From: Cytobacillus firmus DS1
Lineage (GTDB): Bacteria > Bacillota > Bacilli > Bacillales > Cytobacillaceae
Direction: 5' to 3'
Length of the DNA: 64,000 bases
Assembly: GCF_000565285.1 (NCBI RefSeq)
Contig: NZ_APVL01000010.1
Span: 124,001 to 188,000 of the forward strand
A program made the position numbers and the translations under genes. The notes beneath the pieces were generated by a model. It had not been told where the DNA came from. It was given only the letters and a program-made list of their open reading frames with translations, and did no database searches. Below are positions 26,202 through 34,446 of the stretch, piece after piece; position 1 is the first letter of the stretch, and each line of letters opens with the position of its first letter.

Positions 26202-26897
26202 TTAAACCGCCTCCTTATTCTGTTTCACATATAATTTCCGCCAGTTGATATAACCATAAATGCTGTTGACCAGGAATGCAGTCCACATGACCAGCATCGA
26301 AAAGTCATTGCCTCCCTGCGAAATGAGAGCACTCGCCCAAAGAATAATGGATAGTACATTTACGGAAATCCACAGGAGCCATTGCTCCGCAAATCTCTTC
26401 AGCATCAATATCTGAGCAGTTATAGAAAGAACATTTGTAGCTGAATCCGTCCAGACAAAATTGCCCTCTAAATATCTAAGGAAATACCCATATCCAATTG
26501 TAAGGACGAGAATGGATACTAATGTATAGAGCCAGCCCTTTGTTGTCAGACTTTTAACCTTCACATCTTCCCCTTTAACATCCCGATTTGTTTTATGCTG
26601 TCTCCACAGATAAATCCCGATAAATTGCACCGGAAAATAAAACAGGGCATTGAGCATGGCTTCTCCATAAAGACCATAACCGTAAGCAATATAAGCATAA
26701 GTTAAGGTCTGCACGATGCCAAAGTAATAGTTTGCAATCTTCCCCTTCGCCACCAGAACCACACATAACATGCCGCTTATGGATGATATGAGGCCAAGCA
26801 GTGAATCCGACCATGCAAAGAAAAGATAAATGTTAACCAACGTAAACGTGATCAGCCATATAATTTCAAACCGCGTCCAGTTCTTAAAAATCCCCAT
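26202..26897 (-). CDS. pnuC: Nicotinamide riboside transporter PnuC
   Basis: A 231-residue, roughly seven-helix membrane protein of the PnuC family, with YYFGIVQTLTYAYIAYGYGLYGEAMLNALFYFP-type core (about residues 55-90) and the conserved QFIGIYLWRQHK near 97. It takes up nicotinamide riboside for the NadR enzyme encoded next to it. An open frame extends 73 codons upstream, but the ATG at 26897 with AGGGGAGAG gives the normal PnuC N-terminus. The gap after nrtR is 31 nt, consistent with an operon. Confidence 0.93.
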   Translation of the reverse strand: MGIFKNWTRFEIIWLITFTLVNIYLFFAWSDSLLGLISSISGMLCVVLVAKGKIANYYFGIVQTLTYAYIAYGYGLYGEAMLNALFYFPVQFIGIYLWRQHKTNRDVKGEDVKVKSLTTKGWLYTLVSILVLTIGYGYFLRYLEGNFVWTDSATNVLSITAQILMLKRFAEQWLLWISVNVLSIILWASALISQGGNDFSMLVMWTAFLVNSIYGYINWRKLYVKQNKEAV

Positions 26898-26928
26898 GTG
26901 AATCTCTCCCCTTTTATAATGTGCATTT

Positions 26929-27693
26929 TCACCCTTGCAGCTTATTTCTATATACGGACACAATCGGCTGGAAGTCATTGAATCGATAAAGCTGAGCCGG
27001 CGTTTTAGAATAGCGGTTTGATTTCTTGGGCTTTCCGTCTTCGCATACCGCTTCAATAAAAGGAAGTGTCGGTGCTTTTCTGAAAAAGGCAGCATCAGTC
27101 GAGATCGAAGGATCATCCAACATCGTCAGTAAGACCCCCTGCAGTTCAGAAAGCACAAATTCCTCAGGAAGAAAATGTTTGGCAAGTGTTGTGAGCGCCA
27201 TATCTTTTTTAATAAACCAAAGTGCATCATCGATAATGGTTCGATGATCAAATGCAAAATCAAGTTCAACTGCTTCTTCAAGTGAAAATAACTCAATTTC
27301 AGATGCATCATATGTCTTTTTCCGGCTCCTTAATGCCGCTTCATTAGCAATAACATAATGTGCATTAGAGATTATCCATCCCCGCAGATCCCGGCCAGGA
27401 GAATCATAGACACCAAAATGCTTTATTTTCAATCCTTCCACTCCTGTTTCCTCAGCTAACTTTCGCTCCGCTGCCTGAAATGCAGTTTCTCCTGGCCGGA
27501 CAAATCCTCCTGGAAGCGCCCACTTCCCTGCTTCCCTGTTTGGATTTCCTTCATGATCCAGCTCACTTCTTTTAATCAGCATAATCTTCAGCTCTTTTTT
27601 TGGAGGTTTATACTCTCCAACTTGTTCGGATGTGATTGTAAAAACCGCAATATCACTTGTATAACCGTCTGGTGTAATAAATTGATTCTTCAA
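26929..27693 (-). CDS. nrtR: Nudix-related transcriptional regulator NrtR
   Basis: A 254-residue protein. The N-terminal Nudix-like domain (about 1-150) has a Nudix box reading GGFVRPGETAFQAAERKLAEET followed by GV, in which part of the catalytic REUXEE pattern is degenerate (RKLAEE). The C-terminal winged helix (about 160-250) ends KKSNRYSKTPAQLYRFND. This is the NrtR architecture: an ADP-ribose-sensing repressor of NAD genes. Cotranscription with pnuC and nadR and a palindromic operator over its own promoter support autoregulation of NAD salvage. The alternative, a catalytic ADP-ribose pyrophosphatase, is less likely given the C-terminal domain. Confidence 0.88.
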   Translation of the reverse strand: MKNQFITPDGYTSDIAVFTITSEQVGEYKPPKKELKIMLIKRSELDHEGNPNREAGKWALPGGFVRPGETAFQAAERKLAEETGVEGLKIKHFGVYDSPGRDLRGWIISNAHYVIANEAALRSRKKTYDASEIELFSLEEAVELDFAFDHRTIIDDALWFIKKDMALTTLAKHFLPEEFVLSELQGVLLTMLDDPSISTDAAFFRKAPTLPFIEAVCEDGKPKKSNRYSKTPAQLYRFNDFQPIVSVYRNKLQG

Positions 27694-27708
27694 ATTGGTT
27701 CACCTCTG

Positions 27709-27740
27709 TTTAATTAACATTTTGTTAATTGTTAATTAAA
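27709..27740 (-). promoter_or_regulatory. Probable NrtR operator
   Basis: Perfect 11-bp inverted repeat TTTAATTAACA (27709-27719) and TGTTAATTAAA (27730-27740), with a further TGTTAATT at 27723-27730. It lies at and just downstream of the nrtR -10 element. Confidence 0.6.
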
Positions 27741-27768
27741 ATATATTCCATAATTTGCTTTTCGTCAA
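27740..27768 (-). promoter_or_regulatory. Sigma-A promoter of nrtR-pnuC-nadR
   Basis: Minus-strand -35 TTGACG (27768-27763), a 17-bp spacer and -10 TATATT (27745-27740). The palindrome abuts it. Confidence 0.75.
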
Positions 27769-27789
27769 GATAGTTTTTCATTCATACGC

Positions 27790-27820
27790 AAAAAAAAGCT
27801 GCCCATTTAATTGAGCAGCT
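27790..27820 (-). terminator. Terminator of the glcD-transporter operon
   Basis: Minus-strand AGCTGC pairs with GCAGCT and is followed by eight T residues. Confidence 0.75.
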
Positions 27821-27929
27821 GAAAAAGCGAGATAATTTAGTGTATTCCTTATTTTTACTGAAAGAAAAAGGTGCTTTTCCCTCTCAGTCATGATCGGATA
27901 ATCGAATGGAAAAACAACATTATTCCAAT

Positions 27930-28904
27930 TTACAACTTCACTTCAACAGGACGAACTGACGTATCTTCTTCAGTTTTAACAGCAGGTTTCTTTGACCAAT
28001 AAGTCGCCAGAATCGGACCTGAAATGTTATGCCAGGCAGCAGCCAGCACACTTGGAAGTGCTGCCAATGGGCCAAAGTGAGCGGTCGCAAGTGCAACGCC
28101 CAGACCTGAGTTCTGCATGCCGACTTCAATGGCAATCGCTCTCCGGTTTACTTCATCCTGACCAAGCACTTTTCCTGCAAAGTAGCCAAGCAGGAGTCCG
28201 AATCCATTGTGGAGCATGACGGCTGTAAAAATCAGAAGCCCAGATGCAGCAATAGTTGCTGAATTGCCCGAGACGACTGCAGCCACAATAGTGATAATCG
28301 CAGCTACCGAAATAAGCGGTAAAACAGTTAAGCTTTTTTCTACAGCCACAGGGAAGAATTTCTTGATTGCCAGACCTAGAACAATTGGAACAATGATAAC
28401 CTGGACAATAGACATAAACATTGCTACTGCATCAACCGGCATCCACTGTCCCGCCAGCAGCAGGAGAAGCAGCGGTGTCATGATTGGAGCCAATAGAGTT
28501 GAAACGGAAGTCATGGCGATGGACAATGGTACATTTCCTTTGGCCAGATACACCATAACGTTAGAGGCAGTTCCCCCAGGCACACATCCGAGCAATACCA
28601 GGCCTGCTGCCAATTCTGCCGGCAAATTCAAAAGTTTCGCAATGACGAAAGCGACCAGCGGCATGATGATAAACTGCGCACAAACACCGATTAAGACAGG
28701 CAGCGGTTTCGTAAAGATGATTTTAAAATCGACTGCCTTCAGTGTTAGCCCCATTCCAAACATGACGACGCCGAGAAGGATGGTGATATAGCCCCCCAGC
28801 CCTAAAAATGGATCTGGAAACATAAAGGCAATAACCGATGTTAAGATCACCCACACGGCAAAATATTTTCCTGCAATGGTACTGACCGCTTCTAATACCT
28901 TCAT
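27930..28904 (-). CDS. Bile acid:sodium symporter (SBF/BASS) family transporter
   Basis: A 324-residue protein with nine to ten hydrophobic helices. The crossover motifs VLLGCVPGGTASNVM near residue 103 and VGMQNSGLGVALA near 262 are the sodium- and substrate-binding unwound helices of BASS transporters. Characterised bacterial relatives carry pantothenate, bile acids or other organic anions. The gene follows glcD by 4 nt on the same strand, with the ribosome-binding site inside the end of glcD, so it probably imports the hydroxy acid oxidised by that enzyme; this is inference. Confidence 0.85.
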   Translation of the reverse strand: MKVLEAVSTIAGKYFAVWVILTSVIAFMFPDPFLGLGGYITILLGVVMFGMGLTLKAVDFKIIFTKPLPVLIGVCAQFIIMPLVAFVIAKLLNLPAELAAGLVLLGCVPGGTASNVMVYLAKGNVPLSIAMTSVSTLLAPIMTPLLLLLLAGQWMPVDAVAMFMSIVQVIIVPIVLGLAIKKFFPVAVEKSLTVLPLISVAAIITIVAAVVSGNSATIAASGLLIFTAVMLHNGFGLLLGYFAGKVLGQDEVNRRAIAIEVGMQNSGLGVALATAHFGPLAALPSVLAAAWHNISGPILATYWSKKPAVKTEEDTSVRPVEVKL

Positions 28905-28908
28905 ATCA

Positions 28909-30300
28909 TCACGCTCTTTCTTTTGTTTTTAAGATTTTATTTGGATTGAAAAGGTTATCTGGATCCAGGGCATGTTTTATTTTTTCCATAACCTGAAGCG
29001 CCTGACCATGTTCTTTTTGCTGATACTTCTGCTTGCCAACCCCTACACCATGCTCACCCGTGCAGGTACCGCCCCGCTCAAGAGCATAGAGGACAATTTG
29101 TTCATTGAACTTTTCTGCCTTTTCCACCTCTTCGGGGTTACTCATATCAATCATCAGGAGTGTATGGTAATTTCCGTCCCCCACATGTCCGACGATTCCT
29201 CCAGGAAGTCCCAGCATATCTACTGCTTCCCTCGCATGGCTAATAGCGCCGGAAAGTTCTGAAATCGGCAGGCAGACATCTGTAACCATCATTTTCTTCC
29301 CTGGATGGCCATGGATATATGCATAAGCAAGATTATGCCTGGCCTCCCACAAGCGATTTCTTGCTGCATTATCGGTTTCAAATTCAATATCGAGACAATG
29401 ATGGTCTTCAACAATTTCTCTTGTAAAAGCTACATCCTGCTTCAAGCCGGCTTCATTGCCGTGAAACTCCAAAAAGAGTGTAGGGCTTTCGTTATAGTTC
29501 GTTTCACTGAACAAGTTCACCTGTTTCATGGATGGTTCATCGACAAGCTCCACCCTCGCAATCGGAACACCTGCCTGTAATATGGAAACAACCGCTTCAA
29601 CCGCATCGTTCAATGATGGAAAAGAAGCTCTTGCCGCCATCACATGCTCCGGAATTCCATATACTCTTAAGGTCAATTCCGTAAAGCAGCCAAGCGTCCC
29701 CTCAGAGCCAACGAATAGACCATTCAAATGGTATCCCGATGAGGATTTAGCAGCTAAATTGCCTGTATGTATGATCGACCCATCAGCCAGAACCACTTCA
29801 AGATCACGTACCTGATCACGCATCACTCCATATTTAACCGATGTTGTTCCGCTCGCATTGGTTGCTGCCATTCCGCCAAGCGTAGCATCCGCTCCCGGAT
29901 CAACAGAGAAAAACAGTCCATATTTTTTTAATTCCTTGTTGAGCTGCGTGCGAGTGACACCAGGCTGTACACGGACAAGAAAATCATTCTCACGTACTTC
30001 GAGGATTTTATTCATCAATGAAAAATCAATTGTAATTCCATGTTCGTACGGTATCACATGCCCCTCAAGACTGGATCCCAGTCCAAAAGGAACGATTGGC
30101 ACTTTAAATTGGTTTGCCAGCTTCACAATTTCACTGACCTGCTGGGCTGTTTCTGGAAAAACCACAATATCGGGAAGACTCTCCTTATGATATGATTCAT
30201 CCCTGCCATGCAATTCTCTTACTGTCTGATTTTCAGTTACCTGCTGCTCAGAAAGAGCCTCCTTTAAAGCATGTACGAGGCTCATACTAGTTGTTTCCAT
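28909..30300 (-). CDS. FAD-linked 2-hydroxyacid oxidase (GlcD/D-lactate dehydrogenase type)
   Basis: A 463-residue flavoprotein. The FAD_binding_4 domain spans about 45-220, with VPFGLGSSLEGH near 72, FFSVDPGADATLGGMAATNASG near 130-150 and NGLFVGSEGTLG near 193. The FAD-oxidase_C domain follows, with the GGIVGHVGDGNYH metal/substrate motif near 367 and GGTCTGEHGVGVGK near 407. These fit glycolate oxidase subunit GlcD or D-lactate dehydrogenase. Which hydroxy acid it uses cannot be told. It is divergent from a FadR-family regulator and forms an operon with an SBF transporter. Confidence 0.88.
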   Translation of the reverse strand: METTSMSLVHALKEALSEQQVTENQTVRELHGRDESYHKESLPDIVVFPETAQQVSEIVKLANQFKVPIVPFGLGSSLEGHVIPYEHGITIDFSLMNKILEVRENDFLVRVQPGVTRTQLNKELKKYGLFFSVDPGADATLGGMAATNASGTTSVKYGVMRDQVRDLEVVLADGSIIHTGNLAAKSSSGYHLNGLFVGSEGTLGCFTELTLRVYGIPEHVMAARASFPSLNDAVEAVVSILQAGVPIARVELVDEPSMKQVNLFSETNYNESPTLFLEFHGNEAGLKQDVAFTREIVEDHHCLDIEFETDNAARNRLWEARHNLAYAYIHGHPGKKMMVTDVCLPISELSGAISHAREAVDMLGLPGGIVGHVGDGNYHTLLMIDMSNPEEVEKAEKFNEQIVLYALERGGTCTGEHGVGVGKQKYQQKEHGQALQVMEKIKHALDPDNLFNPNKILKTKERA

Positions 30301-30330
30301 CCTATACTCCTTCTTTCTTCTGCTGAAAAT

Positions 30331-30364
30331 TTGGTCAAACCAATGTTATAATTGGTCCAACAAG
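30331..30364. promoter_or_regulatory. Two FadR/LutR-like operator sites between glcD and its regulator
   Basis: TTGGTCAAACCAA (30331-30343) is a perfect palindrome, and TTGGTCCAACAAG (30352-30364) is a second, partial copy. Both fit the TGGTnnnACCA pattern of FadR-subfamily GntR regulators and lie in the divergent intergenic region. A CodY-like box (three mismatches) is near 30382-30396. Confidence 0.6.
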
Positions 30365-30500
30365 TTAAATTAATTATACTAACTTGTCAGAAAAATTAAA
30401 TTATTTATTTTATTATTTTTTAAGGTATTGATTAATAGATTTTAGGTCTGTTACATTTAGGAAAGTAAGAGAGGCCTATTTTGAAAAGAGGGTACGGGGG

Positions 30501-31196
30501 ATGGCGGAGAAAAAAAAGACCTATATGGTTTTAGCAAATAAATTGATAGAATGCTATTTGAGAGGAAATCTTAAACCAGGTGAACGGCTGCCTTCAGAAA
30601 GAGAATTGGCAGGACAATTCAATGTCAGCCGGACAACCATCAGAGAAGCCCTTAGAACCCTGGAACTGAACGGGCTTATTGATATCCGCCAGGGAGGCGG
30701 AAGCTACGTTAAAGTCTCTGAAGTCCAATCAAGAAAACAAGAGATCATCACAGCTGTTAAAGCAGAAAAGCCTCTGGTTTATGAAATGCTTGAGCTCAGG
30801 CGTGCATTGGAAGTCGAATCCTCCTTCCTTGCTGCCAAAAGAGCCACTTCGGCAGACCTTGAAAAGCTGCGTATCGCTTTACATAATATGACACTGTCAA
30901 AACAAGACCCAAAATTAGGGTTAAAAGCAGATCTGGACTTTCACATCGGAATTGCCGAGGCCACCCATAACTCGATTTTCATTGAATTGATCCATACCTT
31001 AAGGGGGCATATGGAAGATACTATTAAAGCTACACAGAATCATCGCTTTAAGGATCCTTCCCGGTACGAGGATACGATGGAAGAACATAAGGAAATTTAT
31101 CTGGCTATTGCTTCTGGGGATGGGGATAAAGCAAAGGAATTGATGGAGTGCCATATTACGAAAATCTGGGCGGAACTGGTGGAGTCGATGATTTAA
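30501..31196 (+). CDS. FadR/GntR family transcriptional regulator
   Basis: A 231-residue regulator. The N-terminal winged helix contains GERLPSERELAGQFNVSRTTIREALRTLE-type residues (about 28-58) and IDIRQGGGSYV. The C-terminal all-helical FCD domain (about 90-225) has the metal/ligand Asp and His residues in LDFHIGIAEATHN and MECHITKIW. It is divergent from the glcD-transporter operon with matching operator palindromes between them, so it most likely controls that operon in response to a hydroxy acid. The start follows GTACGGGGG. LutR is a close functional comparison. Confidence 0.88.
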   Translation: MAEKKKTYMVLANKLIECYLRGNLKPGERLPSERELAGQFNVSRTTIREALRTLELNGLIDIRQGGGSYVKVSEVQSRKQEIITAVKAEKPLVYEMLELRRALEVESSFLAAKRATSADLEKLRIALHNMTLSKQDPKLGLKADLDFHIGIAEATHNSIFIELIHTLRGHMEDTIKATQNHRFKDPSRYEDTMEEHKEIYLAIASGDGDKAKELMECHITKIWAELVESMI

Positions 31197-31216
31197 TAAA
31201 TTGTAGCAGGCACCAT

Positions 31217-33271
31217 TCAGGTACCTGCTTCATCTTTTACGATCAGCTCAGTTTCCAGCTCTACTTCATCATCTAAATATTTTGTCGTGCTATACCCATA
31301 AATATCCAGTGATTTAGGAGTCACTTTCTTTCCATGTATCTTTGTACTTTGAACAGTAAAGAAGTGGCGGGGCTGTTCCATTTCTTCGTATATTTTTGGC
31401 GTAACCTTTTTCATATCGTATTCTTTTCCATTTTTATCAACAATAATTCCTTCATGATCCATCTCCATTGGAGAATCATCCCCCTCCTCAGACACTATGT
31501 TGTAATGAAGTGATTCATACGCCCGATTCTTAATTTCGTGATTGCTGAAAACAACAGTAGCAGGCGGACCCATTTCCACCTGATCTATTGAGATGGTACT
31601 GCCCGCATATTCAAAGGTTTGCGGATATTCCTTCGAAGCATTAAGGGCAATCGTTTTATTATCTACAATTGACAAATAAACACTACCGAATCGAACTTTG
31701 ACTTCATCGGTTTCTTTTTCAAATAGAGGTTTAAAATGCGCCTGAAACTTGCTCCATCTCAAATCATTCTGTGCATGCACGTATGAGTTCCCGTATAAAT
31801 CAGCTTCAGCTACTTTATTGTTAATTTCCAGATTTTTAAAATTGATCATATCAATCCGCTTCTCCGGCTGTTCATTGTTGAGTCCATATTGCAGAATTGT
31901 CCCTGTTGGGGCAAGGATTAGTTTATCAATCAGAACTGCTGCTCCTTCAATTTCAACTTCTTCATCCAATGCATACTCAATAGAGGGATTTTTTGTAACA
32001 GGAATGTCAAAGTTCCACTCCCCTTCTTCCGGCTCCATATTTACATATGAATCTGTGGAGTTTGGTTTTAATTTCATAACCTTATTAATATTGAGCTGAA
32101 TGGTCGCTTCATTTTCTTTCAGCGGACGCAGGCTCATTTTCCCATGATAAATGTTCTTTTCCTTTTTATTAAGATCTGATTCCATATCAGGCGGAAAGTA
32201 CCTCGGATAGGTATTTGCCACCATTATTTTCATTTCTTCCTCAATGAAAATGCCATCATCTATGTTAATCATATATTGATTGTTCTCATTGGTATCTTCT
32301 ATCTCATAAAAAATAAGAGTTTGAATCTCATCAGCAATCACACTCTTAATCTTTATTTTAATCCCATCGTCTTCCGCTTCCAGCCCAAGCCTTTCACCCA
32401 AATCCTCCTGAAGAAAAACGCGCAGCTCCTGATTTTCTTCTGTCAATGTGTAATAGATTTTTGAAAAAATCCCGGTAAAAAAACCTGTACATATGAATAA
32501 GGCGAAGACACTTGCTGAAATAAGTCCAATTCTTTTCCATTTCTTCTTCTTCTGCTTAAGGAAATTTTCCCTTTGTGAGATTCGTTTTTTTACGTTTTCC
32601 ATGAAACCTGCTGGTACGCTGAAGGTCTCAATGATTTCAGAGAAGTTCAAGATAGCTTCCTGCAGAGATGCTAAATCATCCTGGCAGTTATGGCAATGAT
32701 AGATATGCATTTCAAAATCAATTTTCCGCGGCCGTTCCAGTTTTCTTTCCAGGTAATCCACGTAAAGCTTTTGGTACTCGTTGCAGCCTTGATAGTAATC
32801 TCCATTTCCCAATTCTTTTCTGAGTAATTGGAATCCTGAAAATAAAAGCTCCTTTATCTGTTCAGGTGACACTTGGAGAAGCTGTGCTGTTTCCTCCCTG
32901 GAGATTCCTTTTATATATGCTAAGACCATCACTTCTCTTTCCTGCTCTTTTAACTGTTGCAGTGCAAGAAAAATGCTTCCTCCTGAAGCTTTGAAACTAT
33001 CATCAACAGAAAGCTCCCGGCAGACTTCCATAAAAATAGATAATACCCGCATTTCAAAAAATGTGCTGCTTTTAAACTTTGGCACTTCCTTGCGGACCTT
33101 CAGGATGACCCGATAAAATAACTCCTCTATCTTGTGCTGGTTCCCCAGACACGCCCAGCCGACCGCATAAAAGGATCTCTGTTGCTGTTCAAACCAGTTA
33201 ATGATGGATTCTATGCCTTTTACTCTTATCGTCACTGGTAAAATGGGATTATTTTTTACTGGGATGATCAA
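31217..33271 (-). CDS. ECF-like sigma factor fused to anti-sigma, membrane and extracytoplasmic domains
   Basis: A 684-residue protein with unusual order: sigma region 2-like part (about 20-90), region 4 with HTH (about 105-157, KEQEREVMVLAYIKGISREET), a zinc anti-sigma motif H-x3-C-x2-C at about 191-198 (HIYHCHNC), a basic segment, one transmembrane helix at about 249-272, then an external part resembling DUF4179 and DUF5643 domains. It reads as an ECF sigma factor and its anti-sigma factor in a single chain, tethered to the membrane. GGGGAGA lies 7 nt before the TTG at 33271; an ATG two codons earlier is too close to it. No frame break is visible at the junction. Confidence 0.8.
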   Translation of the reverse strand: MIIPVKNNPILPVTIRVKGIESIINWFEQQQRSFYAVGWACLGNQHKIEELFYRVILKVRKEVPKFKSSTFFEMRVLSIFMEVCRELSVDDSFKASGGSIFLALQQLKEQEREVMVLAYIKGISREETAQLLQVSPEQIKELLFSGFQLLRKELGNGDYYQGCNEYQKLYVDYLERKLERPRKIDFEMHIYHCHNCQDDLASLQEAILNFSEIIETFSVPAGFMENVKKRISQRENFLKQKKKKWKRIGLISASVFALFICTGFFTGIFSKIYYTLTEENQELRVFLQEDLGERLGLEAEDDGIKIKIKSVIADEIQTLIFYEIEDTNENNQYMINIDDGIFIEEEMKIMVANTYPRYFPPDMESDLNKKEKNIYHGKMSLRPLKENEATIQLNINKVMKLKPNSTDSYVNMEPEEGEWNFDIPVTKNPSIEYALDEEVEIEGAAVLIDKLILAPTGTILQYGLNNEQPEKRIDMINFKNLEINNKVAEADLYGNSYVHAQNDLRWSKFQAHFKPLFEKETDEVKVRFGSVYLSIVDNKTIALNASKEYPQTFEYAGSTISIDQVEMGPPATVVFSNHEIKNRAYESLHYNIVSEEGDDSPMEMDHEGIIVDKNGKEYDMKKVTPKIYEEMEQPRHFFTVQSTKIHGKKVTPKSLDIYGYSTTKYLDDEVELETELIVKDEAGT

Positions 33272-33389
33272 GATCATTCTCCCCTTTATGTATGCCTAAT
33301 TATTTATATACCTGGTTTTATTATAACGATTAAAGTAATATTGTTCACCAGAATTTGGATAAGAAAGTCATATTCCCTTTGACAATTTA

Positions 33390-33428
33390 AAAAACTCGTT
33401 TTGCAGAATTTCTGCAAAACGAGTTTTT
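33390..33428. terminator. Bidirectional terminator-like hairpin
   Basis: A near-perfect inverted repeat AAAAACTCGTTTTGCAGAA / TTCTGCAAAACGAGTTTTT. On the minus strand it terminates the SDR gene. Confidence 0.8.
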
Positions 33429-33439
33429 CCACTGAAAAG

Positions 33440-34351
33440 CTACCTATATCCCTCAGCATTGGCAGGCTTCCCTGCCTCCTGGACCTCAGCCAAATATCTG
33501 AAAGCCTCCGGCTGAGAACCATCCAAATCATGGAAATGATACATTTTCGCCAGCTCCCCGCTTGAAAAGGATTCGCCGTTCAATCGTTTTTTATCAGGAT
33601 CTTTTGCAATGGCACTAATTGCCCGTCCTATATACCTTGGTGTTTCAGATATCACAAAATGAGGCTCCTTTTCGGCGGCATCCTTCCAATTCTCTTCTGT
33701 GACCCCAAATACCTCGAGCATAATTTCTGAACGCATCCAGCCTGGTGAAACAGCAACCGCCGTGCAATCATAAGGCGAAAGTTCATGGGCCAATGCTTTG
33801 GCCATACGGATGACGGAGCTTTTGGCCAAGTCATAAAACAGAGACACCCGGTAGCGATTTTTATTATACTCTTCTGTTCCGTCTGTTACTTCGACCACTA
33901 ATCCCCCTTTGTTTTTGATCAGAAGGGGAAGGGCATAATGACTTGTGATAATATGCGTATCAATCGCCAGACGAAGCATTCTCATCCCTTTTTCCAGTGA
34001 ATGCTCCCAGACAGGAATGTCCCATTCAATCAAATTTTCGCCTCCCCATATATCATTAACGAGGATATCCAGCCTGCCCTGTTCTCTCTCAATTTTTTCA
34101 ATCAATGACTGCACCTGATCCGGTATAAGATGATCCACTTGGACCGCTATTCCAGTTCCGCCCAGCTCGTTGACTAAATCAGCCGTTTCTTCAATGGTTT
34201 CCTTGCGCACATATTCCGATAACTGATTCCGAGTTGTACGGCCTGTAACATACACAGTCGCCCCTGCTGCACCGAGTTCCATGGCTATGCCGCGGCCAGC
34301 TCCCCGTGTTCCGCCGGCCACAAGTGCTACCTTCCCTTTTAATGATGTCAT
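33440..34351 (-). CDS. SDR family oxidoreductase
   Basis: A 303-residue short-chain dehydrogenase. The cofactor motif AGGTRGAGRGIAMEL is near residue 12 with TGRTT after strand 2, suggesting NADP preference. The catalytic dyad is Tyr and Lys in FYDLAKSS near 180. The usual NNAG is replaced by VNDIWGG, a feature of the larger SDR subgroup to which this belongs. The substrate is unknown. It is divergent from a WYL-domain regulator that probably controls it. The ATG follows GGGGGCAG. Confidence 0.85.
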   Translation of the reverse strand: MTSLKGKVALVAGGTRGAGRGIAMELGAAGATVYVTGRTTRNQLSEYVRKETIEETADLVNELGGTGIAVQVDHLIPDQVQSLIEKIEREQGRLDILVNDIWGGENLIEWDIPVWEHSLEKGMRMLRLAIDTHIITSHYALPLLIKNKGGLVVEVTDGTEEYNKNRYRVSLFYDLAKSSVIRMAKALAHELSPYDCTAVAVSPGWMRSEIMLEVFGVTEENWKDAAEKEPHFVISETPRYIGRAISAIAKDPDKKRLNGESFSSGELAKMYHFHDLDGSQPEAFRYLAEVQEAGKPANAEGYR

Positions 34352-34446
34352 TCCGATCTGCCCCCTTTTGTGTTATATGTATACTATAATCATTAATGTT
34401 GACATCTAATGTCATATTTAAAACTTTTTTATCAGGGGTGACCAAA

